DNA of 64,000 bases from Crambe crambe (taxonomy: Eukaryota > Porifera > Demospongiae > Poecilosclerida > Crambeidae): the NCBI GenBank assembly GCA_963924555.1, contig OZ004587.1, positions 4,402,001 through 4,466,000 on the forward strand. The letters are read 5' to 3'. Below are positions 1-10,490 of this stretch, in pieces (the stretch's first letter is position 1; each line of letters begins with the position of its first letter). The translations under genes were made by a program, and so were the position numbers. Under the pieces are notes generated by a model, which was given only the letters and a program-made list of their open reading frames with translations, was not told the origin of the DNA and searched no databases.

Positions 1-2040
1 ACCATGATTGTGAGTCATGGATGTCACCAAGAGGCTTCCTCAGAATTCTACATGACTTTTTGGAAATGAATATCCTTCAGCTTTGTTCTGATCACTTACA
101 AGAGGTGGGTGGTCTTCAGCCCTAAGACCAAGCAATATTGCTTCGATGTGGCCTCGTAAACCAAGACCCTGTCACACTGATATTGAAATATCTCTGCATG
201 GCTTCTTCAATGTTTTGTGAGCAGAACTGCAACATCAGATTTTTGTCCTCATCCAATTTATTACTTTTTTTTGCCTTTTTCTATTCATTATCCACAGCCT
301 TTTTACCTTTTTTTGATTCATTATCCACATCCTTTTGGCTCTTTACTGCACATATTTCAAAGCTATGAAGCATGAGGAGCAGCTCCTAGTGTTTAAATGT
401 TATGGAGAAAAGGCTGAATAACTTATTTACGTACTATACTTCAATGTGCTGCCACTCCCCCCAAAAAAATTGGCATGGGAACAATGCTTTATTTCTAGAG
501 TACAATAACTAAAGAGGCGGACAATACTTCAAAAGATAACTTTCATATATAGTTTCGAGATAATCTGCAGTTAGTTTGATAATATTTTTTTCCCTCTCTA
601 TATCTGGGCAGTCCAAATGTTGTTCATAGCCCTGAGACCATTATTAAGGTCAGCATAAAATACAACTTGATTGGAAATCTGACTTAGGCAAATTAACTTT
701 CGGAGATCACTGTCATGATGCCAGGTCAGTGTAGTCCTTGAAACAGTTCAAACAGCTTATTGAGATGAGCCAAAGGTCAAAGGTCAAGATGATTTCCACA
801 ATAATTTCCATGAGCACAACTTTCAGGTAAACGTTTGAATACCATGAATGTTATGCTCTTATACTATGTTATGACAATAATAATACCTATTACTGTATAA
901 CCTAGTTGCTGTAGTTTTCTGTAATCCTTATAATTCTCAATATCAAGTCAGCTCAGAAAAAGAAGTTGTCTAGAATACATAAGTTATGTAGCTGTTTTAA
1001 AATCAAGCAAAGCAAGCAAGCCTCTCTATAGTCATGTCAATACAAATTTTGAGAGGCATAATACACATGTTTTAATCTGGTATTTTATGCTGTAATTACG
1101 TATGTCAATAATAATCTTTATGTGCTTGTACATCAGTTCAAAAGTCAATTGATAATAGGCATGCATTTTACTCACTTTATGACAATAAGCCTAAGGTAAG
1201 GAAGGGTGGCTTGATACGCTCAAGTTTTCAGCTATTGACTCGACTCAACAATGAATCTTGACAATCCAAGAGTCCAACGAAGAGGAGAGAGAGAGAGGTA
1301 TAGTTCAAAGGTCAGTTGCTATGTAGAGAACAAGGCATCAGAGAGTCAGATTGCAGTGCTGCAAGCTGGTGAAGATAGAAACAACCAAGGCACTTGAGAC
1401 TGTTGTAAGCTTAGGCAAGTGAAGAGAGCAACATGTAACATGTCATGGGGCAATCATCTACAGTGCTTCTTCCTTTTAATTTCCAAGAAAAAGCATGAAA
1501 ATTGATTGTGTAAGGTTCACAGTTTACTAGACTACCTACCTGGAGCACTATACCACTACACTACCTTAGAAGTACAGGAAAGGGTTGCATGCAGACTTCC
1601 CTAATGATGATGTGTCTCTGTTCAGCAGGTGATGTTGAAGGAGGTGCCCCTTAACTGGGGTGATTGATAGTATCAACAGAGTTTAATCAGAGTTTCCAAT
1701 CTTCTGTCTATGAAATCTGTAGGACACATTGCTGCCAATTATGGTGATCAGAGCATGTGTTATTAGCTATATATTGAAATCATTCTTCGACATGCTGCAG
1801 AAAATATAATCTGCAAGAATCATTGAGTAATTGGGTTGATTTCTTCTAGCTAAGCCTGTGCTCTGCTCTTCTTCATTCAATGAGGCTCTCCCTGTGCAGG
1901 CCCTGGTACCTTGCTTGTTGTCGGCTTGCTGTAGTGTAGCTCCTAATTATTACTTAAGAAAATGAACCACATTCAAAACATGGACTGATACTGCTATAAT
2001 TATATCTCCATTTTGAACTATTGTATTCAATAGCCAAAGC
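1..2040. other. Spacer, tail of a preceding array unit
   Basis: No gene is supported here. Bases 1-480 match spacer at about 44880-45240 and 62300-62720, which lies downstream of Death-domain genes in the other units. Bases 1180-1320 match 44160-44300, including a GA-rich tract. About 1560-1900 matches 44440-44720 in reverse orientation, so this block has been inverted between units. The short open frames lack conserved protein features. Confidence 0.7.
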
Positions 2041-2640
2041 GAGTCACACATTGAGTACCAAGACTCCAATTAGAGTACCTAATCTTATCCAGGTCTCTAA
2101 TTTGAGTACCAATTCTTACTCAATTTTGAGTATGTACCTAATTCAGGACTCAAATTTGAGTACACGTTCTAATTCAGGACTCACTTTTTCTAATTAAGGA
2201 CTCAAATTAGAATACCTAATCTTATCCATTTATCAAATTTGAGTACCTAGTCTAATTTATGTCTCAAATTAGAGTATTCAAGACTTAAATTTGAGTACCT
2301 AATCTTATTTACTTAGACTCAAAAATTAGAGTACCCAGTACTCCAATTCAAGTACCTATTTTAATTCAGGACTCCAATTATGTACCTAATCTTGTACCTA
2401 ATCTGACTTACTTGGACTCTTATATTTGAATACTCGATCAAAATTCAGGGCTTGCATCTTTTTTGAGTACCTGTTCTAATGACTCAAATCAGGTCTTAAA
2501 TTTGAGTACCTAATATCCAGGACTCTAATTCATGTACCTATTCTAATTCAGGACTCCATATTTAATGTACCTAATCTTGTACCTAATCCAACTTACTTGG
2601 ACTCAAATTAAATACTTGATTTTAGTTGGACATTCTATTG
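2041..2640. repeat. Degenerate AT-rich minisatellite (TCAAATTTGAGTACC type)
   Basis: Many imperfect copies of a roughly 30-bp unit built from ACTCAAATTTGAGTACC, TAATCTTATCC and TAATTCAGGACTC. The core CAAATTTG is self-complementary. Equivalent blocks lie at 17461-18060, 42440-42960, 45345-45710 and 63040-63345, always in the same relative place of the array unit. No coding function is apparent. Confidence 0.85.
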
Positions 2641-4080
2641 CTTTTGTACTCGCTATTATTCGACATAGAACTGAAGAAAAAAATTAATTGATACCTTTCT
2701 CTGAAATAACAACTCAAAGAATTGTATTTTCTTCCAACTGTGAATTGGCACTCATAATAAGCATGCACCTTTTATACTGATCCCCTTGATGCATAAGTCG
2801 ATGATTGGGTATGATTTTTTGGTGATTCAGAGCACACCTTCAGACCCGTCAAATAAAATCCCCAAGTAAAGTACTATAATATGGTATAACATTTACATAT
2901 CTACTACCCGAGTATGTGTTCATCACCAAAACTCATTAGTTACCGTAACATTTCCTGATTTGCTGTAAAGCAGAAAACTCTTCCTATTCATGCTGTTCCC
3001 TCCCTGGTCGGTATAGTGATGAAAAAGGACATTATTTCTCCCCACTCAGCACTCCTTACAATAATTACGTCTGAAGATAACAATGCACATTTTATTGTTT
3101 ACATGTTGACTGTCATTACTGCACGTGATGTACTGTATGTGTTAGTAAACAATAACTTATATATCATGATGGCACTATCTAGTTGAATTTCCATTAGTGT
3201 GGACCACAGAGCATTAATCACAACATTGCATGACTACTTGTAGACCATGCAGCAAGGACCATACAGGGATCTGTTAGACAGTCACAGCTAATAATTCATT
3301 TCTAGAGTTCAGTGACTAAAGAGGCAGACAATACTTCAAAAGGTAACTTTTATGGGACTAGTGAAGGACAAAGCACGAACACATCACTATTAGAACCAGA
3401 GCTGGAAATAATCAGCATCACCTGAAAACTTGAAATACTAACCTAAATAATCCAAATAGCGTGCATTAATTGACCTTTTCCTACGTACATAAACTATGAA
3501 CAAGTGATGTCGTGCTTGTAGTTACACTGACTATGAGACGCTATAGTTGAAAGCTGACTACTTCCTACTCTACAACTGAGGGCAAACCAGACGACTTAGC
3601 TGTCGATCGAGCAATTGAATGGCTGAAAAGTGCCATAGCTCTCGCCTACATTGGCTTATTTTCAAAATCTCTTGGACTCGCACTCCCACTGGTTCATACA
3701 CAAGTACATATGGTCATGCAGCATATTGCTGCTGCTGGACAACTGAAAATAGTACTTGCCTCATTATTCATGAGCAAACATTATACCAAAGTGACTTCAT
3801 AGTTACTATACTCATTATTAGTTGTGATTTTCTAAATTCTAGTTGCTGCATGATCTCTAAGTAGTCATACATGTAGCTGTAATTAGCCAGTGATTGTTTA
3901 CTACACATACAATGGTACATCACATGCTGCAATTACAGTCAACATGTAAACAATGACATTATCATGTGTGGTGTGTGATACATATACAGGGCACAATCCA
4001 TAAACTTCCAACTTAGTAGCTCTATGAGAATATTAGTACTAGAGTGAGAGTTTTGTTCCTTCACATGACAGGACTATATC
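2641..4080. other. Spacer and 5' flank of ANK gene 1
   Basis: No gene seen apart from the possible 5' end of ANK gene 1. The first part matches 30950-31400 and 63340-64000. The last 300 bp (3790-4080) is nearly identical to 50740-51000 upstream of ANK gene 3. Positions 3520-3560 and 3805-3825 preserve the uninterrupted forms of sites that carry transposons in the 5' flank of ANK gene 3, which makes this block a useful ancestral reference. Confidence 0.7.
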
Positions 4081-4110
4081 GGGAGAGACTTGAAGGACCC
4101 ACGACTAGAC

Positions 4111-5346
4111 ATGATAGTCTCAGCAGAAACAACAACCGAATACAGCTCAGAATTACACGAAGCAGCCGAAGCTGGAAAGTTAGACTTGGTGAAGCAGCTC
4201 ATAGCAGAAGGCCACAACCCTATGGTGAAGGATAGAGATAATTATACTGCTCTCCATCATGCAGCTCTCAATGGTAAACTAGATGTTATCAAGTTCTTAA
4301 TCGAAGAAGTGTCGTGTAACCCAGCTCCCTCTGGCTGGCATGGAACAACTCCTCTACACCTTGCAGCTAACATGGGACATCTCTCAATCGTCGAATATCT
4401 GATAGAAAAGCACCAAGTAGATCCCCTCAGCCAGGATGAGGATGGTGCCTCCCCTCTACATAGAGCCTGTGTGGGTGGTGATTTAAATGTAGTGAAATTC
4501 ATGATGAAGACAATGCTCGAGTACATGAAAATAGAAGATATATTTACCGATTCCTCAAAACATAAAACTACCCCCATTCATGAAGCAACCATGAAAGGGC
4601 ATCTAAACATTGTGAAATATATGATTAGTGAGTGCAAGTGTGACCCCAATCATGGTGGTCGTTGTGGTAGAGGAGTTCTCTTTTCTGCTGCCCAGGAAGG
4701 TCACTTGTCCATTGTCAAGTTCTTGACATTGGAGTGTGGTTGTGACCCTGAGAGTACAGACATGGAACAGTGGACCCCACTACATGCTGCTGCAAAGTAC
4801 GGACACTTGCCAGTAATCAAGTTCCTTACAGAAGAAATGAAGAGTAATCCCAACTACAGGGATGAGCGCAACAACACTCCCCTTCATGAAGCAGCCCTTG
4901 CTGGTCATTGTGAAGTGGTGGAATATTTCATTGACACCTTGCATTGCAGCCCAAACACTCCTGGTGGTTGGCATGGAAGAATGCCACTACATCATGCTTC
5001 CCAAGAGGGTCACCTCAACCTAGTCAAGATCCTCATTGAAAAGTACGCCTGTGACCCTAACAGCTTGGACGACAATAAAGTCACACCTCTCCACATGGCA
5101 GCTAAGAATGGACACTTATCCATCGTCCATTATCTAACCCAGAACAAAGAATGTAATAACATGTGCCAAAATATCAATGGAAATACTCCATTCCATGTTG
5201 CTGCCAAGTACAGTCAACTCTCAGTAGTCAAGTATTTCGTTGAACGTCTCCATTGTCCTTCACACATCAAAAACAAGTTTAACAAGACACCACTCCAGCT
5301 GGCCCTAGAGAAGGGTCACAGTGAGGTGGTTGATTATTTAGAATAA
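4111..5346 (+). CDS. Ankyrin-repeat protein, paralogue 1
   Basis: A single open frame of 411 codons from the first ATG encodes about twelve tandem ankyrin repeats and little else. The repeats follow the TPLHxAAxxGHLxIVKYLIE pattern from about residue 15 to the C-terminus (VDYLE). No signal peptide, membrane segment or catalytic domain is visible, so a protein-binding scaffold is the family-based expectation. The frame stays open upstream from TTG 4090 back to CAG/GACTATATCGGG at about 4068, a good 3' splice site, so an unseen 5' exon is possible; an in-frame TGA lies just before that site in this copy. Copies at 32358 and 51030 differ mainly at surface positions of each repeat. Function is inferred; the ANK assignment is firm. 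Confidence 0.9.
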   Translation: MIVSAETTTEYSSELHEAAEAGKLDLVKQLIAEGHNPMVKDRDNYTALHHAALNGKLDVIKFLIEEVSCNPAPSGWHGTTPLHLAANMGHLSIVEYLIEKHQVDPLSQDEDGASPLHRACVGGDLNVVKFMMKTMLEYMKIEDIFTDSSKHKTTPIHEATMKGHLNIVKYMISECKCDPNHGGRCGRGVLFSAAQEGHLSIVKFLTLECGCDPESTDMEQWTPLHAAAKYGHLPVIKFLTEEMKSNPNYRDERNNTPLHEAALAGHCEVVEYFIDTLHCSPNTPGGWHGRMPLHHASQEGHLNLVKILIEKYACDPNSLDDNKVTPLHMAAKNGHLSIVHYLTQNKECNNMCQNINGNTPFHVAAKYSQLSVVKYFVERLHCPSHIKNKFNKTPLQLALEKGHSEVVDYLE

Positions 5347-5475
5347 CCATGGAAAATTCATAATTTATTATGTTATTTGTATTACTGACCTAAGCTTGTT
5401 TATGTTTATTAGAATGATCTATTATTGGAATGAACCATTAATTCTGATTAGTAACTACTTGTTTGGCTTGATAAT
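5347..5475. other. 3' flank of ANK gene 1 and target-site copy
   Basis: AT-rich 3' flank that ends with ATAAT (5471-5475), the left copy of a 5-bp direct repeat that recurs at 8549-8553 on the far side of the inserted element. Confidence 0.6.
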
Positions 5476-5948
5476 CAGTGGCGTATCTGGAGTTTGAGCT
5501 GGGAGGGTGCTTGCCAGTTATAGATAATGCGCGCGATAGCGCGCGCGAAATTTTTGGTAACCACGCCCACTTTTGATTAACCACATCCTCTTTATTATAC
5601 CAGATGATGGCTTAAGTATTAGCTACCCTACTTTACCAGCGTACAGGATCAGAGGTGAGAAGACACTGGTGCAGACTGAATAAAGAAGCACAGAAATTTT
5701 AGATGGAGATGTGCATTATTTAGGGTAAAAACGTGCCGGGCGCATGCGCCTCGCCGATGTGATTATTGAACTCTGACCCAATGCTGCTCTTTCTGTGACT
5801 ACAGGGGTTTGCAAGTCACTTGTCACACGTCGATATCTAGATGGTCTGACCAATGGACCAATCAGCTGGCCCTTGAAATCAAAATCACATGCTTAGTTAC
5901 GCGTGCACGTGCACACGTCAAGATCATGAGACATGCATATTCAAAAAT

Positions 5949-6911
5949 ATGCCTCGTTCATATTCTGCAGACCTTCGCTGGCGTGTCGTGTGGATGCATG
6001 TTTACCTGGGCAAGGAAGTTAAAGAAATAGCAGAAGTTATGAAAGTCAGTGAACGATCAGTTTACAGATATTCTGAACGCTACCTTATAACGGGAGATGT
6101 TAGACCGTTTATCAGGAGGAATGGTCCAGTAAGAGAGTTAAGTGAATTTGAACAACATTATCTAGTTGATTTAGTTCTAGCAAAGCCAGGAATGTACTTA
6201 AGGGAACTTCAGGAAGAATTATATTTATCTATGCTACACTGGGTAGATTCATCAACAATTCTCCGTACCCTACATCGAATAGGGATGTCTCGACAGGTTC
6301 TTAAACACTACTCTCTCCAACGTTCGGAGTTATGTAGATCAAATTTCTGGTTGGAATTTCATTATTTTCACCCCTCTATGATGGTATGGATCGATGAATC
6401 GGGATTTGATAAACGAAATAGCCTCAGGAAGTATAGCTATGGAATAAGAAATATGCCTCCTCATGATCATACTCTCAAGCTCAGAGGCAAGCGCTATTCA
6501 GCTATAGGAATTTTGAGCACAGAAGGAGTGGACTATGTGCATATTGTGAAGGAAACAGTTAATGGTGATGTATTTTTGTCATTTATCCGAAAATACTTGC
6601 TGCCCATAATAATGCCATTTAATGGCTTAAATCCCAAGTCTATTATAGTTTTAGACAATGCATCAATTCATCACATCTCATCAGTTATTGAAACAATAGA
6701 AAGTGTTGGAGCTCTAGTAAGATTTTTGCCACCTTACTCACCCGACATGAACCCCATTGAGGAGGTCTTTAGTGAAGTAAAGCAATATCTACAAGCAAAT
6801 GATGCAGTTTACCAAGCTACTATGTCCCCTGAACAATTAATTTTGAGTGCATTTTTATCAGTTTCAAAACAAAATTGTGATGCATACATCAGTCATGCAG
6901 GTTACCACTAA
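5949..6911 (+). CDS. Tc1/mariner-like DD34E transposase
   Basis: 320 residues from the ATG chosen because it begins MPRSYSADLRWRVVW, the typical start of the helix-turn-helix region; the frame is open 20 codons further upstream but that part lacks family character. An N-terminal DNA-binding region (about residues 5-110) precedes the DDE_3-type catalytic domain. The catalytic residues are visible: D149 in WIDESGF, D236 in VLDNASIHH and E271 in NPIEE, with 34 residues between the last two. PPYSPDMNPIE is the superfamily signature. Expected role is cut-and-paste transposition of the surrounding 2.4-kb element at TA sites. No break is visible, so it may encode active enzyme. Confidence 0.93.
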   Translation: MPRSYSADLRWRVVWMHVYLGKEVKEIAEVMKVSERSVYRYSERYLITGDVRPFIRRNGPVRELSEFEQHYLVDLVLAKPGMYLRELQEELYLSMLHWVDSSTILRTLHRIGMSRQVLKHYSLQRSELCRSNFWLEFHYFHPSMMVWIDESGFDKRNSLRKYSYGIRNMPPHDHTLKLRGKRYSAIGILSTEGVDYVHIVKETVNGDVFLSFIRKYLLPIIMPFNGLNPKSIIVLDNASIHHISSVIETIESVGALVRFLPPYSPDMNPIEEVFSEVKQYLQANDAVYQATMSPEQLILSAFLSVSKQNCDAYISHAGYH

Positions 6912-6956
6912 AACATTTGTTAGCTATTGTTGCCACAATTGTTCACCTTGTCACTT

Positions 6957-8068
6957 TTATGAAGGGGCAAATTTCCTTAGCTGCTCAAGAATTGGCATTT
7001 TTTGTTCCTGAAACTCCTTATCATTAATTGCACCACTTTCCAGCAAGGAATGGAGATCTCTCAGTTGCTGTAGATAGTTTGATCGCAAGTTAGCTATCTT
7101 TCCAGGTGAGATTCCAACAGGAGTTTGCACCACCGGTCTTACATCTGCATGCTCAGTAGAACTACCACGAGAAGTAGACATGGCTTTTGCCATTTCTGTC
7201 ACAGCTGAAGTTAAGGCCTGGACTTGATTTGGTTTCTTTTCACGGCCACCTGTGAATATAGGTACTCTTGGTGGCTCTTCAATTGACCTATTATTAAAAT
7301 ATTTCAATGCTTCAAAATAAAGCACACCAGAGTTAAAAATCCAAAATATAATCACTTTTAAACTTACTTATATGTACCCACATCCAGCATCTCTGCCCAA
7401 AGACGATATTGCACACCATTATAGAGTTCACCATGTTTTTCCCGTAATTGACTAACAAGATTATCAACTCGTTCATTTTTTTCTTCCATATAGGTTGTCT
7501 TCCTTCTCTTTTTACGCTTAGGCTTCCTTGTAGGAGATTCTTCATTATCATCAACATCTTCACTTATATTTATTCCATGACACCAGAATGATATAGTATC
7601 ACCTTTGCTAATAAATGACCACACATCTTTAATATCGGCATCTGTTCGAATCCATACCTTTGAACCTGCTTTTATATATCCAACAGGAAAATCAAGTCTA
7701 GATGATACTAACTGGTCTCCAAATTGTTTGAAGATATGCTCCTTTAGCTGTAAAGGAGTGGAAATATTAAAGGCACCCACCTCACGCAGGACATAGGTCT
7801 TAAATATACTCTTCTTATCTGGGTTGATAAGTTTAACATTAATATTGAAGGATTTTACAGCTTGTGCAGTCTGATTCCTTGTTAAAGTTTGAAGTGCTGT
7901 GATAATAGGCTGTAAATTACTAGGGATACTCGATGCTAACACACTTGGTTGTCTAATGTTTCTTCCACTTGTTGTGGTTGTTATCGAAGACCGATTTATA
8001 GCGTTAGATCCAGACAGTGTCACATTCACAGTAATTGAAGAGCTATGGGGCACCTTTTCCTTCTCCAT
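6957..8068 (-). CDS. Transposon accessory protein with SHOCT-like C-terminus (2 exons)
   Basis: Exon 1 runs 8068-7368 and exon 2 runs 7287-6957, joined across an 80-bp GT-AG intron (donor GTAAGT, acceptor ATAATAG); the joined frame is exactly 343 codons plus stop. The N-terminal ~75 residues are Ser/Thr-rich. A compact middle segment (about 80-175) has alternating hydrophobics that resemble a ubiquitin- or PB1-like fold. A basic stretch (RKPKRKKRRK) suggests nuclear localisation. The C-terminal ~35 residues (LHSLLESGAINDKEFQEQK) resemble the SHOCT oligomerisation motif. It is encoded convergently with the transposase inside the same inverted repeats, so a helper or regulatory role in transposition is likely. 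I know no named family for the whole protein. Confidence 0.75.
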
Positions 8069-8548
8069 ATTGTACTCTTGGTACTACTACAGTAGATCTA
8101 AAAATTCTATATAGATCGCACTCGCTCTAAGCCGGGCGGTACACGTGATCCCGGTCTCAAAGCTGATTGGTTCATGTGAATTTTTGTGACAAGTGACTTG
8201 CAAACCCCTGTACTTAAAGCTGTATCATTATAAAACATCATGTGATCTGAAGTTATAAACAAATGACATCATGAAATCCAGCGTAGATTATTTCATTCCC
8301 GATCCCAAATTTAATCAAAACGGGCGTGTTTAATAAAAAGTGGGCGTGGTCTACAAATTTTTCGCGCGCGCCGCTTATAGACCGTCCCTATATTCCATTT
8401 CCAGAGGTTGGCAACTATGAACTCTTGCTAGATGATTCAGCTTTAAATAATTGGATAGATAACTATAGAAGCGAGCCTACTGAAAAAGCTAGCTAGCAGC
8501 TGAGGGGGGTGCTCGAGCACCCTGAGCACCTCGCTAGATACGCCACTG

Positions 8549-9950
8549 ATAATTGCTTCATAATGAGTGATATGGATGATGTTATTATCATTATCTAGTT
8601 TCAAATTATTGTGTGAGATGTTGGACCATGAAAAAGTGTCTTCAAACACAGAGGTGTGCTAATCGATGTGATTGAAAGATAAAGAGTATGGAGAGTACCC
8701 TGGTAGTGGAATAAAGGCAGACTTGGACTAGCTACCATACCAACCATCTCGTGTGTGGCTTATTATAGGGAACTTTTGTTTGAAATGAAGCTACTGGTAA
8801 CTGGTTACAGAAGTTATAAAAGTTACAAATGTCTTCCTAGCTACATATACCACTTAGTGTGTAGCCACCTGGATACTAAAGTCATATGGTTTCAAAGTAA
8901 CTGGTTACAGAAGTTACAATGTCAACAAGTTCAGCAGCAAAAACATAATTATCAGGAAGAGTTTGAGGACTAACTATGAATACAATAACTCCATAGTAAC
9001 TCCACAGTAACTCCACAGTATTCTTGCACTGGAACCAAGGCAGACTTGGATAACCATACTGATCAATGCAATCCAAAGGATAAAGAATGTCGATGAACCA
9101 TCCATTTCATATCTGTCCTATTATAGGTTTGAAATGAAGCTACTGGTAACTGATTACAGAAGTTACAAAGGTTACAAATATCTTCCTACAAACATATACC
9201 TACGTACCATTTAGTGTGTAGCCACCTGATACTAAAGTTATTTTGTTTCTATTTCTTATGGTAGCTAAAAGTCTTATGGAACAAAAGTTCAAAACGGATT
9301 TATTGGTATCATTTTATTTAAAGCACTTTATCTATGGTAAATCAAATTATTTTTGTTCTTGGGGATAAACTGAACATCTCATGCATTTAACGATTTTCAT
9401 GTTTTGAACATAAAGCAAGCTTGGCATTGCATGTCACAGTCCTAAATTGTTCATATTAAGCAGTGTGACTGCATTTTGCAGCTAAATTGCGATTATTGTC
9501 CTAACCATAGTCCAACATCTCATTCAACAGTTTTAAAGTTAAGATACATTATAAAGTTATTATTTAGTAGAGCATCTTTGTTACCCCACCCACCATTACA
9601 TTATCATTACATGACCCCATTACACAGCAAGCCAAAGAAGAAGTAGTTACTCTTAATTATCTCTTGAACAGAGATTTTTTTCTCGATTATGTATACCACA
9701 TCTCATTATTGTAACTAGCTATTGACATGAATGAATACAGTAACTCCACAGTGGAAAGTATCCTGGTACTGGGACCAAGGCGGACTTGGACAACCATGCT
9801 AATTCTATGATCCAACATCTCATTCAACAGTTTTAAAGTAAAGATAATAATAATAACATATGTTGTAACTAGCTATTGACATGAATGACTCCAGAGTGGT
9901 GGAAAGTGTCCTGGCACTGGGACCAAGGCTGACTTGGACAACCATGTTAA
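8549..9950. repeat. Spacer of internally repeated modules
   Basis: No gene. A module with GGTAACTGGTTACAGAAGTT and TAGTGTGTAGCCACCTGGATAC occurs at about 8755-8970 and, partly, at 9110-9240. Counterparts lie at 34380-34680, 53040-53340 and 53430-53640. About 9560-9680 matches 34140-34240 and, inverted, 52860-52960. Confidence 0.6.
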
Positions 9951-9959
9951 TCTGGTTAT

Positions 9960-10490
9960 AAAAGTTACAAAGGTTACAATGTCAACCAGAGCAGCAAAAA
10001 CATAATTAGGAAGAGCTTGAGGACTAACTACACTCTTACCTGTGGTGTGATGTCGCTAGCTTGTACGTTTCACAAGTCTATGCAAAAAAAAAGGCATTTG
10101 TTCATGGCACACAATAGCTATGCCTGCTGAGCCAGACAAATGTTTGTTCACAGGCCATAATGTTGAAGTTGTGGTTTTCAAATCATCCATACTATATTTT
10201 TGTCTGCAAGATTGATCTCTGTGGTTCCATACGTGGAGATCATCAATTATTGTATAAAAATCATCAAATTAGCTACCTGTAATAAGCTAGCAACTGCGCT
10301 ATGTTTGAATGTTGTTGCCATACCTTGGTGATGTTGGACCAGATATACTTCAGGTCTCCAGGCAAAGGTAAAGGTAATTTAGCGACTATAAGGTTTTTGA
10401 GGTGACACATGTTGTCTGTTGTCATAAGATAAAATTTTCCTCCACCCAATTCTTCCTAATCCAGAGGCAGCCACTAGCAATGTCAGAACC
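9960..10490 (-). pseudogene. KDZ-type transposase relic, unit 1
   Basis: Reverse-strand translation gives broken pieces of the C-terminal half of a Kyakuja-Dileera-Zisupton-type transposase: a segment equivalent to SYDNMCHLDNL in the other units, a conserved His-Asn-His neighbourhood near 10200-10240, and CEQTF.WLSRH near 10105-10150. Frames are interrupted by stops and shifts and no N-terminal half is present. It is the most decayed of three copies at the same place in the array, so it predates the duplication. Confidence 0.55.

Larger units (their letters stand above)
5802..8210. mobile_element. Two-gene Tc1/mariner-like transposon
   Basis: Perfect 26-bp terminal inverted repeats beginning CAGGGGTTTGCAAGTCACTT, flanked by TA on both sides (5800-5801 and 8211-8212), the TA target duplication of the IS630-Tc1-mariner superfamily. 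It carries a transposase on the + strand and a spliced accessory gene on the - strand, convergent with a 45-bp gap. Both frames are intact and the ends are perfect, so the copy looks recent. It sits inside the older MITE. Confidence 0.92.
5476..8548. mobile_element. hAT-like MITE (CAGTGGCGTATCT ends) containing a nested Tc1-like element
   Basis: Ends are CAGTGGCGTATCT and its complement, flanked by ATAAT direct repeats. Further inside, GC-rich arms are also inverted (GCGCGCGCGAAA then CCACGCCCACTTTT, about 5530-5575 and 8325-8370). Removing the nested element at 5802-8210 leaves about 660 bp with no coding capacity, so this is a non-autonomous element. CAGTGGCG ends fit the hAT group; the 5-bp duplication is shorter than the 8 bp usual for hAT. 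A piece of the same family, inverted, lies at 32040-32275. Confidence 0.75.

Noticed and set aside
4090..4110. TTG at 4090 (also 32337 and 51009) as start of the ANK proteins
   Set aside because: In an animal gene the next in-frame ATG, or a spliced upstream exon, is more likely than TTG initiation.
4257..4577. Antisense frames of 100 or more codons inside the ANK genes (also 32501-32824, 32730-33080 and 51185-51496)
   Set aside because: They overlap strongly conserved ANK coding sequence and have no features of their own; they are shadows of codon bias.
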